NCBI GenBank assembly: GCA_949825045.1
Contig: OX463829.1
Coordinates: forward strand, 18,508,715-18,572,714
Origin: Argyresthia goedartella
Lineage: Eukaryota > Arthropoda > Insecta > Lepidoptera > Argyresthiidae
Reading direction: 5' to 3'
DNA: 64,000 nt
Below, piece after piece: positions 35,606-47,532 of this stretch. The position numbers and the translations under genes were made by a program. Positions within the stretch are counted from its first letter, which is position 1. Every line of letters begins with the position of its first letter. The notes under the pieces were generated by a model. It searched no databases, had not been told where the DNA came from, and saw only the letters and a list, made by a program, of their open reading frames with translations.

Positions 35606-36044
35606 TATACCTAAGTGCAATAATTCAATATCAAAACCGTACAGCTGATTTCGATGTAATGAAAATAAATCAAGATAAAAACCATAATAATTCGATTATT
35701 TTCTCCAGGATCATGAACTCTTATAGCATTAGTTTCGGCTCATGTAGGGCGTGTCCTTAATGACCACAAAAACTTGTCTCGTTTTCTTATATGAAGCTCA
35801 CCTCATGTGTCTTAACGGCATCAATCATCTTTTTTGTCGCAAATTGATCGAAACTAATGAGTTGAATTGGAATGATGAAAGTCAAGTCGTCACTTGAAAT
35901 CGCATTTGACTCTGCTACTACTCTCAAACTTAAAATTATTTTGTTATCAACCTATTTAAATTACTTTCTCTTTACGGGTAAGACGAGTACCTACATAATT
36001 AATTCCTTTAATTAAATTATATTATGAGTCTTACGAGTATGTAT
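35606..36044. other. Unassigned DNA
   Basis: No gene or repeat recognised. Confidence 0.4.
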
Positions 36045-36588
36045 GTTGCAAGGATGTGATAATATTAGAGACTTGATCAAATCCCGGGAAATTATAAAAT
36101 AATGACATGATTTCAACGTAGTAAACTAAACAGATGTAGATGATTTGATGAAATCCCGAAACTGGTTTAGTGAAATGACATTAAATAAAGTTTGTATGGA
36201 GCTGCTGTTCAAAAATGAATGTAATTTTAGCAACCAATACGGTTCTGTTATATGGAGTCGCCTCGCTCCGCTCCGCTTCGCTCGGCTCCAGTTAGTACAT
36301 CATAAAGTTGTGGCCTAACACAACCTGGCTTAAGTATTCGGACAGAAAGCAACCTACAGCGACCGATTTGGCTCTAACTTCTATGTATTACTAGGAAATT
36401 CTTGTTAATTTCTCCGAAATTGCATAGATATTTAATAAATTTACGAGTTTTGTTTCAGGGAATTAGTCAGATCCCTAGACCCGTTTGGGGATATGTTGAA
36501 ATCGTGTCTTTGTTATATGATTTCCCGGTATTTGATCAATTCACTAAGGGATTTGATAAATTCCCCAATTTTATCATATCCCTGCGAC
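36045..36588. mobile_element. TIR element family A, long copy (544 bp)
   Basis: The left end (36045-36068) begins gttgcaaggatgtgataata. The right end (36567-36588) is aattttatcatatccctgcgac, two bases over a 20-mer but clearly its complement. The flanks carry gtat on both sides (36041-36044 and 36089+500, that is 36589-36592). Each half also pairs internally: gatcaaatcccgggaaat on the left, atttcccggtatttgatc on the right. The centre (about 36190-36430) includes a tcgcctcgctccgctccgct run and may be an insertion. Copy 1 is at 756-947. Confidence 0.65.
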
Positions 36589-37096
36589 GTATATACTCAA
36601 TTAACAAACAAAAAATACAAAACCCCAGATAACAAAAAGACAAAATACTCAAGCAGCCCATGTTTACGACATACGAGAAAGTAGCTTCTCAATTACAGCG
36701 TTTACGCTCCAACTAAACAGTCACATAAAGATTCATTTCCGATTCTTTGAGAGCCCTGACTCGATTGGAGCTAATTAAAATCGAGTGAATCGAGTGATCG
36801 CACTGGAAGCCAAGCCAACACTAATAAACAAGGAGTGGGATGAAAGGGCGGCCCAGTAAAACATGCTCCAATAAATATTGAATAGGCATAATGATCATAA
36901 AAGTATACCTTCTTAGATGTACAAGGTAATGTGATAGGCAAGGACATACTATCAAAGATGAGTTGATGGTGTGAATCCCAGTTTTCATACAACATCATGT
37001 AACATTTCCATATCAACAAAGATTTTGGTGAATTGTATTTAATATAATTGGTTTAAGCAGTCAATAATTTAGATTTTTACATACATGGTCAAAGTA
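36589..37096. other. Unassigned DNA
   Basis: No gene or repeat recognised. Confidence 0.4.
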
Positions 37097-37675
37097 TTTA
37101 AAAATTAACGGTCAAGTGCGAGTTCGAGTCGCGCACGAAGGGTTCCGTACTACCGCACAAAGGTATTCAAGTTTCTTGCTTGGTGATCATTAATTTTCCT
37201 GTGTGTTAAGTAACAATGATGTTTACAAAGTTATGAGATTTTTTTGCCTATTATCTTAAATATTTAATTAAGTTAATGATAAAAATACATTTGGGATCGT
37301 CGCAAAAAGCCCATTCATTGGACATGTCACAAGATACGCTTTTTTAATCTTTTCTATTTAAACCATACATTTCTCTTTACATTCCATATAATATCTAAAG
37401 ACCTGTATATTTTGTATTTTTTAATTTTTTTGATACATTATGAAAAAAACTGAAATTGTCGCAATTTCATTTGACATGTTCAAAAAACAGTTTATTTTTA
37501 TTTTGATGATTTGTTCCCCAGAATTGCTCCCCAAATTAAAAATCAATTTGCTTTTGGGGTCACATAAAACATAAGTGTACCATCAGAATTCGGTCGTTAC
37601 TTATTACACACCTAGAACAGAGACACGAGTGATCCTGAAATGGTTCTTTTTTCCTTTTTAAGGAACGGAACTCTA
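37097..37675 (-). mobile_element. gggttccgtacc-type repeat, diverged minus-strand copy
   Basis: The plus-strand start is acggtcaagtgcgagttcga, gtcgcgcacgaagggttccg, and the end aaggaacggaactctaaaaat. The family's ctgtccgtc block is degraded (cagagacacgagtg). Non-coding, about 0.58 kb. Confidence 0.65.
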
Positions 37676-39108
37676 AAAATAATGAGTCATATTGAACTTA
37701 ACAACACGAGTCATTATATTACTTCACTCATAACTACAGTAAACGCGAATTACTTATTCCTAAAATGACTTTCAAATAAAAACGATAAAAAAGTCGGGCT
37801 AAAACTCAAAATAAAAACAACGCATCAGAACGAACAAACTCCCTGCGCGCACCCATTACCGAATAGCTGTCATTAGGGCTAGTAGTCCGATAACCGCGCG
37901 CAGATGAGCTGAACCACCCAACGCGCATGCGCCCGGAGCCAACGCTGTATGTGTAGGAACATGGTGGCAATTCTACAACTAGTTCAAGCTATATCAGCTC
38001 CGACTTCACAAATCCCTTTGCAGTAGGCGCATGAGACATAAGTGTCCTCGTGGTCCTACTACTAGGAAAAAATTGGTAGGAGCAAAGCAAAGAACCCATT
38101 TTCACTGATATCACTCATTGCCCAAATCGTCACTTTTGGAATCTGCTAATGAAAATGACGAGATGACGCTGAAACAAGGATTATTTTAAAAATAAATACA
38201 GCAGACTACAAAAATACTTATTGGCCAGTGAGAGCAATACTAAAGGCGAGACAAGCGATAGATGAGAAATAGTAGAATAGCCACCCAGGAATTACTTACC
38301 AACTCTTTATGACTACTTCAAGTAAGTGCTTACTATTATGCGGGAATTAAGCAGGTTGTAATTGCTTATGCAGATGAAGGCTAAACGCTAAGAGGTAAGA
38401 TTAACACTAATGCTAATGGAACTGTACTTTAACGCATAAAAAGAGTAATGCCGACAGTTCCATTATTATCTGGGGCTATTATTATTCCATTTGTATTTCT
38501 TGAGATCAATGACCTAAACTATCCCAGTGGGTCACCTATCTGACATGTATTTTTAGTACTTAATATTTAGGCAGTATTTTACATACTTGAGTGTAAACAA
38601 ATAGCATAAAATATGGCAAGCGACCTGATAAGACACTTAAATCGTGTACATAAAATCTCTAGTACTGTAAGCGACTCCACCAGGCCGTGACATTTACCAG
38701 AATGTGCGCCTAAAGAGCCTTAGCCATAGATAAGAGGAGTAATGTGAAAAAGTTAAGGAATAAATCTCGCGGGATTGTCTGGTTTTGTCTGGATCGGCGA
38801 TCGAAACTTGCGAGATATCCACCTCGATAGTTCAGCTGCCAACGAGGAGTTGGCTCAGGCGGAGCGTGCCTTGACAGTTCCATGAATCTTCAAAAATATG
38901 GCCGATGCTGGTTAAATCGTTTCCGTTGAGCGGTTTTATTATGTTTTATTACACTACCTAACCTAGGTTCGATGACAGAAGTAAGATTATTTTACAGTTT
39001 ATCAAAGATAATGAAAATATGGTGCAAATATTTTTTAACTCCTGACGCATTCAAACTCATGTCGTTGTAAATGTATTTGTATTTGCTGTCATGTTCCAAG
39101 TCACTTAG
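37676..39108. other. Unassigned DNA with a GC patch at 37840-37950
   Basis: No gene recognised. The GC patch contains gcgcatgcgc at 37923-37932 and is described separately. The rest is ordinary AT-rich sequence. Confidence 0.4.
37923..37932. promoter_or_regulatory. Perfect NRF-1/EWG-type palindrome (candidate only)
   Basis: gcgcatgcgc is the exact core of the NRF-1 (insect Erect wing) binding consensus. It sits in a locally GC- and CpG-rich patch (37840-37950: ccctgcgcgcaccc, ataaccgcgcgcag). No TATA, initiator or adjacent exon is recognisable, so promoter function is conjecture. Confidence 0.25.
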
Positions 39109-39657
39109 AATAGAATAGAATAGAATAGAATAGACGTTTATTAGCTTTCTTGTTGTACATAGGGTCTTAGATAAGTATTTTCAGGAACAAACAAGAACCC
39201 TGCTAGGGCGCTGCTAACTTAGGATTATAAAAGGTTATAACTTAAATTCTTACTTACTACCTAGATTACTTATTTTATTTATTATTAATTTTCATAGACT
39301 CTCTAAAACAAGAACAATAACAGAATATATTTTACTTTTACTTAAGATATAATAACACAAGTCTCACAAGCTCCAAACCTAGTTTTTGCCATGTTCATCA
39401 AAAAACTCTTGTAGAGTATAATAACTTTTTCGTACTAAGTATTTATTAAGGGCATTTTTAAATACATTAATTTTTTCTATAGACTGAATTGATTTCGGTA
39501 TACAATTAAATATTTTGGCAGCCATCGAGCGGGGGCCTGAATGAACTAAATGTAATTTCGATGAGCATGTTGCCAATCTTTTATGTGGTCTTAATCCTTC
39601 TGGTCTTAGAAACCGGCTTGGTTCCTTCGTCAATAAACGGAGACATATCTTTTATCC
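39109..39657 (-). mobile_element. Jockey-like LINE 3' end with (ATTCT)n tail
   Basis: The minus strand encodes, at 39379-39653, a C-terminus of ORF2: CLRLLTKEPSRFLRP, then HSGPRSMAAKIFNCIPKSIQ, NVFKNALNKYLV and YYTLQEFFD. The FN-IP, FK--L--YL and FY-L-EF pattern is the classic end of Jockey/CR1-type ORF2. About 240 bp of 3' untranslated sequence follows. The element ends in five (aatag) units on the plus strand (39109-39134), its microsatellite tail. It is 5'-truncated, and the surviving frame is intact for about 90 codons, so this copy is younger than the RT remnants at 7.4 and 16.6 kb. Confidence 0.88.
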
Positions 39658-40884
39658 TCTATGTGTTATACAAAACGAATTGATTTTATAATCGTTTATA
39701 GCTGAACCTATCTCTCGGGCTATCGGATAAGTTACGTAATAATGTCGTCATGATAACAATCAATCGCAGAAGCAAGTTACCTCGGGAGCTGGCAGTAATA
39801 ATAGTGATCCGAAGCAGCCCGGAGCTGCGCCTGCCGAAGACATCGTGTCTTGGACGGGCTATTCCGGAAACTGCACGAGGCTCGAAACAGGATTGTAGTT
39901 TGACTCAAATACATATAGCTCACATCGATACAATAAGCAAGGGAAACCCAGAGAGCCGCCTGACATAGATCGTTTAAACGTTCACGTTCACAGGGAACTC
40001 GTGGTAGATGTTAATTTTTTCATCAAACCATTTTCAAAAATTTGTAAATTTTTCCAAATGTTGCATTAGAAAATATCCGGACGTATAGTAAAGTTCGTGT
40101 AGATGTAGTTCGTATTTTTAAGGTTCTTCGAATAGTATTTCCATGAATGTGCAAATAATATATGCCAAAATAGTCCAAGTTCATGTAACAAACAAAAAAC
40201 ATAAAAATAAACGCCTATTAATAATCGATTCTAACGGGACAAAATGCTTTTCTCAAATTTTGAAATGAAATTGTTCATGTAAATATCTGTTAGTATTCTT
40301 TATACCCCGCTAGACTATTTATAGAATAGCGCCCCGATCTCAAAAGATTTAATCGCCCCACGATCCGACCTCAGCCATCGATCGGGGGACAATTAAGATC
40401 CGTCGGACGTACCCAAGTATTTTATCAGTGACGGCTTTTAAAAAACCGTTTCACAAAGCGTTTACGCTTTATGTTTTCAAGTTTATTTGTGTTTGATATA
40501 AACAGGAAACTGAGAGGACGGCGGCGGTTGAAGATGAATCCTGTCTTTGGTTTAAGACAATATTTAGATAATTATCTTGTTGTTTTAAAAAACCCTACTA
40601 TTGATAGATTTAGTTATTTTTTAAGATCAGAAATTAGGAACTTCTAGTAATTGTACAATTTGTAATGTTTTTTCAAACAGTAAATACAAGATTTTGATAA
40701 GAGACACCATTCATTACTTCTGGGCTGAGCAACCTTAAGGTTAAGTTAGGGAACTAAAAATCGAGAACGGTGAAATACTTTCTTTCTTCTAAGAATTGAA
40801 CCTAGATTATAACAATAAATAAGATAAGATAATATTTACTTATATCAGAACTATCATTCATATTTTATTCAATAGGTATGGATA
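39658..40884. other. Unassigned DNA
   Basis: The 72-codon plus frame 39750-39968 lies in a slightly GC-rich stretch but has no recognisable domain. The remainder is AT-rich. Confidence 0.4.
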
Positions 40885-40971
40885 TGTCACCGGAGGATAG
40901 TCAAAACCGTTAGTTGATAAACTATTGACAGATAGTAAACCAGACTGACAGGATTTAGAATTTCGGTTTCT

Positions 40972-41034
40972 TTTGTTTTTACATGTCAACCTAACACGAA
41001 AACTATTCGTGTTAGGTTGACATGTAAAAACAAA
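40972..41034. repeat. Perfect palindrome, 29 bp arms
   Basis: Arm 40972-41000 (starting tttgtttttacatgtcaacc) is exactly complementary to 41006-41034, with the 5 nt spacer aacta. One arm is normal family B sequence. The other has no counterpart in the three other copies. Confidence 0.92.
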
Positions 41035-41090
41035 CTACTCTAGTCTTCACCTAAGCTACCCCGGTGTTTACCCTGGTATTTCGTTTGCAA
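40972..41090 (-). mobile_element. MITE family B, copy 3, carrying a palindrome
   Basis: acatgtcaacctaacacgaa and cacctaagctaccccggtgt are family B landmarks in minus orientation. The ggataaagggggctttgctt segment normally between them is absent, replaced by an inverted copy of the upstream 29 bp. It lies inside the TIR element 40885-41259. Confidence 0.65.
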
Positions 41091-41259
41091 TTCAGGTTTA
41101 AACCAGTTTACTATTTAACGGTTTTAACCGTTAGTTGATCAACTAACGCGTCATATAGTACGCAGTACGCTACAGTTTACTATCTGTCGATAGTTGACAA
41201 ACTTAAGAGAAAAAAAAGTTAGTTGATCAACTAACGATTTTGACTATCTTACGGTGACA

Positions 41260-42185
41260 GATAAAACGGGACGTGTGATGGATGTGTAACAAACGTGTTA
41301 CACATTTGGAAGATGTACCATAGCACTTTTAATAACGCACGTATTTGTATAAAACAATTAGTTAGATGATAGCTAAGACTGTGCTCTGCTTACTGATCGT
41401 ACAATAAGTAGGTAAGTAGATGCAGAGACTCGAACATTAAATTGATAAAATCAGCGTCATAGCGTAAGTTGCTCAGATTGATGCCCGAAGAATTTTTGTA
41501 GCCCGTAGAAGGAATAATTTGAACTATGTGTCCATGAAAGAAAAAAAAGTCATCACACTGAGTAAGTAACCTCATATCCGCATGATGCATAATCGTAGGG
41601 GCGTGATTGAATAATTCTCACTGATTTATGTATTTCGTCTCCGCGGAACCGGCGGCCTGGATCATTATTACCTGACGTTGAATGATGATCAATGCGGAAG
41701 AAAAATGCGACGATTAACCTGCCTGGAACCTAAAGCTTATGGAATTAATTCCTATCGGCAAAAAGCGTGCGTCTGCTGCGACTGATGATATTTTTGCGGA
41801 CTAGCCGTGGGTAGGTATCAAGAAATACGCGGTTGGGACAACAATTGTGCTGTGTGGAAACTGAATTGAATTGAATCTGTATTTACATTCATGTTATTTA
41901 TTTGAATTGAAATTGTTGTTAAAATATTGTAATTTATTTGAATCGAATCTATATTTATATGAGTGCAATACGGTATTTGAATGCTAGTCAAAATAGATAC
42001 TTTTTAGGAACTGTCAAAACGGTAATTTTGTTCACGAGTTCTATGAAATACTTGCATGTGACGTCATATTCAAATGCTTTATTTTCAAAAAACAAAATTG
42101 AGTTTCTAAAATACAACTGCTGGAAATATATAATTCCGATATTGCCAAACGTTTTTGTTGAAATATGTTCAGTTGAAATATGTAT
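41260..42185. other. Unassigned DNA
   Basis: 41862-41950 contains aattgaattgaatctgtatt, then a second degenerate copy about 60 bp later, resembling LINE tail sequence. No gene recognised. Confidence 0.4.
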
Positions 42186-42978
42186 GTATCTACATAAGTA
42201 TGTGTATCGTTGTCTAGTACCAAAGATACAGGGAATCCTAGTTTGGGGCTAGATCAATGTGTGTAAACAGTGTCCAAAGTTTTATTATTACTATAGCTCA
42301 GTGCGGGTTGGTGGAGGGGTTTTACGTCAAATACCAGGTAGAGATAGTAGCCGCGACCTACAGCTTAACGTGTCATTCGTAACGTTGAAAGTCCGTTAAT
42401 GTACTTATGATAAATCAAATAGCTCATTGGTACATGGTCAGGATTCGAAACTGCATCTCCTGTGTGAAAAGAAAGCGTGGTATCTGTTAGACCATGGAGC
42501 ACTCCAACTCATATTTACGGAAAATGTGCAACTTTTTTGTATTTCGCGGCTTCTTGGCTCCACCTCCTAGGATGGTGAAAACTCGGATTACACAATTTTA
42601 GAACTAAATGAAGGTTTAAAACGACTTTCAGCTTGCTGGAAATTAATTCCTCGATATAATCTAATTTGAATGACCTTTATGAATTTTAATATTCTTTGTT
42701 AAAAAATAAATAAATTGATGGAGGCTCCGGCTGCTTTCATAAAAACTTGATAACTTCTGTGCCTCAACTCTTGGAGGATATGGTTAATCGAACTAATATT
42801 ATAAATGTGAAAGTAGCGATGTTTGTACGTTTGTGTGTTTGTGCCTCAATCACGCTAAAACGGCTGAACGGCTTTGAATGAAACATAGCACAGATATAGT
42901 TTATAAGCTAGATTAACACATAGGATACTTTTTATCCGACTGCACCGGAAGGAGGGTGACGTTATCTCGATAAATGAT
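42186..42978 (+). repeat. Left arm of a 0.8 kb inverted repeat
   Basis: It is the complement of 47342-48140. I see about eight substitutions, one 1-nt indel and one replaced patch over nearly 800 bp. In order it contains the 3' part of SINE S1 (gtatgtgtatcgttgtctag, then ctagatcaatgtgtgtaaa) and a gctcagtgcgggttggtgga block. Next is a tRNA-like segment (gattcgaaactgc on this strand), then gaaggtttaaaacgactttc. It finishes with the first 190 bp of a Helitron starting TC at 42788. The copy is truncated inside the Helitron. Confidence 0.9.
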
Positions 42979-45900
42979 CGAAGTATTTATAAACACTATT
43001 TAGGTGTATATATTTAACCGATTAACCACACAATAGGCACAGTAGTGCGTATTTCACCGTGCAATTTAGGGTATAACCGTTATTTTACAACTCGTCTTGT
43101 GAAGAATGCAGGTTGAAGCTGCTGGGGCTAGTGGACACCCTACCGCACGTTAATCGCTGAAAGTGAGCCTCAAACTTCTTACTCTGTCTAATATTACTGG
43201 TAGATGCAAGAGGATTGCTCGTTGTTGCCTATATGGCAATTTATGAATAATTTCCTTTATAAAAATTTACAACGCCAAATATAAATAAATTTACTTTTTT
43301 CATTTTATTGTGACAATTTATTACATCTTAATTGTGAAAGACTTAAAGTTAAAACCCATGGATGAATGAAACTCTTAGCATTAATATATGTATATTGTTA
43401 TCTCTGTCTCAAAACACGACAAATATCATCTCATAAACCACAGTTTAAAACTTTTTCATGTGTTGTGAGTAATGTCTAGGAGTTTATTGAGTCTAAGTTA
43501 AAAACAAATTTTAGCTACTAAAAAGAAGTATCGAGCGGAAAAGAAAAATTAACGTACTGCCTACCTATTCGATATTCGATTTCATTTCGTATATTTAATG
43601 AGTATATACGAGTATTATCTTATAAGAAAGAAGAAGAAAAATTTCTTACTTCTTATTGTTATTTATATTGTAATTATTGTAAATATTTATAATGTATTGT
43701 AAATTATATTGTAATTTTTTGTATTATATTTTTAAATTATGATAACATGTTAGATATGTAGAAAGACTACTTATATACGAATGTGAATCACTTGCAGGTG
43801 CACTTTCTTTCTTTCTTTTGTTCGTAACACGGAACTGAACAATTAGGCCATGGATGTGATAAAAATAATATTTTTATAAATTTTGAGATATATAAATGAG
43901 ACGCGGTAGATTAGGCGGTTAGGTTAGTTCAATAGCATTTTTTATAATATTTTCAGTGCTGAACTGCTCTCTCTGTCTCATAATACAAACATAATATATA
44001 ATAATCATAATACAAATATAAGAATATTTGTATTATGATTGTTTCGCGTATTGAGTGTTCCTCTTTCTTAAATTCTTTTGCGCCCGACCCTGTTTTCCGT
44101 GCATCTTCGAAATCTTTCATCTGATTTTGGTCTTTCAATACTTTTCTTTTTTCTTTTGCTTAGAGGCTGCACACAAAATTCATTTTTTTTTCTTTTACAT
44201 TCCCTGCCCCTTTTTTGCAATATTTCTTCCCTGCATAGTTTTCATGATCTAAAATTAAACATAACGTCATGATATACAAATTATTTGCTACAGTTAACTC
44301 AAAAAGTGTACCTCTTTAGCTTTTGACCTTTAAGTATTTGTACCCAAAATGGCGGAAATGCCGTATCCTGTGGTACCCGCAGCGGTGCCGCCACAGCATG
44401 GACTAAATGGCCTATGTTGTGGCGGTATCTGTACGCACTAAAATTGTGTTAACTTCTATTTTTACGAAAAATGGCATTGATTTAGGGAGAAACCTTGTCA
44501 TAATAAAAAATACTTTTTGTAATTTTTCTTCATTATAGTAAATTTTTGTAAAAGTAGCAACATAAAAACAAAAAACAGAAAAAAAAAAGTTGATACAAAA
44601 GATGTATTTTTTAGCTATTGGTTTTGTGATGAAAACCGTTAAAATAGCACTCAATCTGATTAAAATAGGGAAGTTACTTACAATATCATGCATTCTCCTA
44701 CGATATTTCACCAAAACGACCAAAATACCACAATTTTGCACTTTACACATGAACACGGCCGTACCGCAAAGACAGCCAATTTAACTTACAGTTTTTATTT
44801 TTATTTTCCATTATCAAGCATTCAAATTAATGCTTGCTAGCTACCCCGTTTCGACAGTAACACGTTCCGATAGGTTAAAAAGAGATAATGGGAATATTAT
44901 CGATGTTTTTAATAGAAATACAGCTGCGAAAGCGGGGCCCTGGGCGGGTCGCCCATACTATGTTTTTTACAAAAAACCCTGAATCTTTCTCAAATTGCCT
45001 TGCCAGCACATTTTCCTACCCAATCGTACTTTCTAGTATCCGAATCCCAGAATCACGGATAAGTCGCGAAGACAATAAAACGTGATGTCGGCTTCTTTCT
45101 CCGGATGCGACTCCTCACTTCCGCTCAGCAGGCAGCCTGCCAATCTGCTTCAATTGACGTATTGGCTGGAACAATGAAAGGAAACTGGTCAATTCTGAAC
45201 TGAGATTTATTTACGTAGAGATCGTAAGCATATGAAGATAAAATAAATATAAGTGGAAGTTAGGTCTTAATTCTTATAGTAATACAAAATAATGTTCTAA
45301 AATATATCAATATTCATTACTCAAACTGTTTATTACGTCAGTGAACGAAAATATAGAACTGAATAAATAGACCTCAATCTGTCTCAAAGGATAATACGGT
45401 ATGATAGATAACGTTTGTTATTTCCATGCATTCCGATATACTCATTTCTGCCGGGATATTTCGTCAAACAAGTCACGTTCTAAATGAGAATATTTGGGGA
45501 AGCCTCTAACTTATTTATCATTCCACGCGATGCTACACCCCATGAATTTTATACAAGATTGAACGATTTACTCGGAAAAATTGATCGAACATCTATTGGG
45601 TGGTGTCGGCGCTTGATTGAACAATGTTACCGAGTGACGACGGAATTTCGACGGAAAATGTCGAATGAATTCCGATGCACTCCGACTGTAAAAGTTTCAG
45701 AAATTTGCTGAGGTGGGAAATTTGTGAAAGCATTGGTAACTTTTGCAATTACTCGCACAACTACGAGGTGTCATATTTAAAAAAATACATATTTGATACC
45801 CAAACAGACTAACTAAAACGTAGGTACCCACTTAATTTTAATAAGATGTTGGATATCACTCTGACATTTCCTTTTTCAAATTAAAACCATAATAAACCCA

Positions 45901-47167
45901 TAATCAAGTAACTCATTAGTTTAGTTGATCATATTTCAGATTTATTTTTATCTTTCTCCATGTAAAGTGTCTGTCTGACTTGTCAAAGTGCATGATTTTT
46001 GCTTACTTACAATAAAAAAATGAGGTTTAGTTTGAGTTTGAGTTCGTTAATTTAAACACTTTCAGAACTGCACACCTAGCTTTTTAAACTGTTAAGACTT
46101 CGGACACCATTCACATGCAAATAGCAAACCGTAAGTAACCCCTATGCTTCCTAATTGTTAATAATTGGTAACAGAACTCAAAATCTATTAAAGTTAGTCG
46201 TAAGGAAGGTCTTTCTATGAGAGCAAGAAGGCATAGTGATTATATACTCTTGGTCATATGTAATACATATATTTGTACCCACTCTATCACATTCGCAAAT
46301 ACGTACATATATCCCGTCATAAGCCATGTTAATCACTATTGAATCAGACTGAGTATTCCCATGAAGAATGTTGGATCCCTCTTGAAAGATGGACAAAGCA
46401 AATAAAGGGGGTCCACACTTACAACGCTCAAAGGAAGCATGTGTCTTGTCATTTTATAAACCGTTTCTAGTCTTGCTTATACTTAAGTATTAGGATTAAG
46501 GCAGTGACAACTAAGGAAACGTATGTAAGGTATGAAATGTTTGGTTCTCAACTCTACTTAGAATTTATCTAGTCATTCACAAGGCTCAGTTTGTCTATCC
46601 TATATATATTTTTCAAATTATTTTTGAAACAGGCAATCTTGAATAGACATATACTCTTGGATGACATCAACAAATACTCAATCAATACCTATGTAACTCG
46701 ACTCAGAGCGGTATCTTAGTACAAAGTTCAGCTATATATGTTGCATTGAAAGCAAAACACTGCGACCTCCCTAGAAGCAACTTCTGAAAGAGATATAAGT
46801 GATAGCCCTTCTTGCCTTTCAGCGAGCGTGAAGTACCATTAACTTTATTTATTTATTTACAAAGTTACGTCCCGCGAACAGGTGGAATGAAGATAAAAGT
46901 TCGGACAAGGAATGTGGAACTCTGAACTGGAATGTATAGGTAGAGTAAAAATAATGTAACAGTACAAAATTGTCGCATAATAATAATTTTCAGAATTCTG
47001 AGAGTAGGGTTAGGTAAGGATGATAAGGCCATAACTATGAGCATTTTTTATACTACCTCTTACAAGTGTCAAGATCATTTATTCGTATAGAATTACTAGA
47101 AGTTGCGATTAAGTAATAAAACATATTTTTATTTTAGATAACAGTTTACATCCATCAATTTACATAT
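42979..47167. other. 4.2 kb spacer inside the inverted repeat, unassigned
   Basis: No transposase, gene or known repeat is recognisable. The longest frame (44412-44756, minus, 114 codons) is hydrophobic and low-complexity. A palindrome lies at 44003-44040. 44340-44440 is locally GC-rich (gcagcggtgccgccacagca). 46848-46880 (tttatttatttacaaagtta) looks like a LINE tail. Confidence 0.4.
44003..44040. repeat. Perfect palindrome, 17 bp arms
   Basis: aatcataatacaaatat (44003-44019) and its exact complement (44024-44040) flank the spacer aaga. AT-rich, but 17 consecutive pairs with a 4 nt spacer are unlikely by chance in 64 kb. Confidence 0.88.
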
Positions 47168-47262
47168 ACTCACGCCATTTCCTGGAAGAGGGGTAGGCAG
47201 AGACCAAAGATCTGCTACGATCCTGGCATAAATCTCTCGCTTCCTCAACATTCATAACAGTT
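47168..47262 (-). repeat. Probable retroelement fragment
   Basis: ctcacgccatttcctggaag, aggggtaggcagagacc and ctcgcttcctcaacattcat are phrases I associate with a common lepidopteran retroelement region. No frame is long enough to classify it. Confidence 0.4.
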
Positions 47263-47299
47263 TAACACTTATTAATAATAATTAAAGAGTTTTTTAATA

Positions 47300-47532
47300 C
47301 TAGATGATGCCCGCGACTTCTTCTGCGTGTTCCTAGAAAGTATCATTTACCGAGATAACGTCACCCTCCTTCCGGTCCAGTCGGATAAAAAGTATCCTAT
47401 GTGTTAATCTAGCTTATAAACTATATCTGTGCTATGTTTCATTCAAAGCCGTTCAGCCGTTTTAGCGTGATTGAGGCACAAACACACAAACGTACAAACA
47501 TCGCTACTTTCACATTTATAATATTAGTTCGA
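47300..47532 (-). mobile_element. Non-autonomous Helitron (233 bp)
   Basis: On the minus strand it starts TC (47532-47531) followed by gaactaatattataaatgtg and ends gtcgcgggcatcatCTAG at 47300. Its outer neighbours are A before the TC and T after the CTAG, as Helitrons require. The start and the cgcgggca...CTAGT end are typical of the abundant lepidopteran short Helitrons. All but about 42 bp of its 3' end is shared with the left inverted arm (42788-42978). Confidence 0.8.

Larger units (their letters stand above)
40885..41259. mobile_element. TIR element (tgtcaccg) with nested MITE
   Basis: The left end reads tgtcaccggaggatagtcaa, aaccgttagttgat. The complement of the right end reads tgtcaccgtaagatagtcaa, aatcgttagttgat. 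The arms stay related for about 40 bp. The 4 bp gata flanks both sides (40881-40884 and 41260-41263), a plausible target duplication. The interior is split by a family B MITE copy (40972-41090). No coding sequence. Confidence 0.75.

Noticed and set aside
39109..39134. Isolated (aatag)n microsatellite
   Set aside because: It is the 3' tail of the adjacent minus-strand Jockey LINE and is annotated as part of it.
44412..44756. 114-codon minus-strand hydrophobic frame
   Set aside because: Phe/Ile/Lys-rich composition follows from AT-rich DNA. There is no motif or domain, and it overlaps equally long frames on the other strand.
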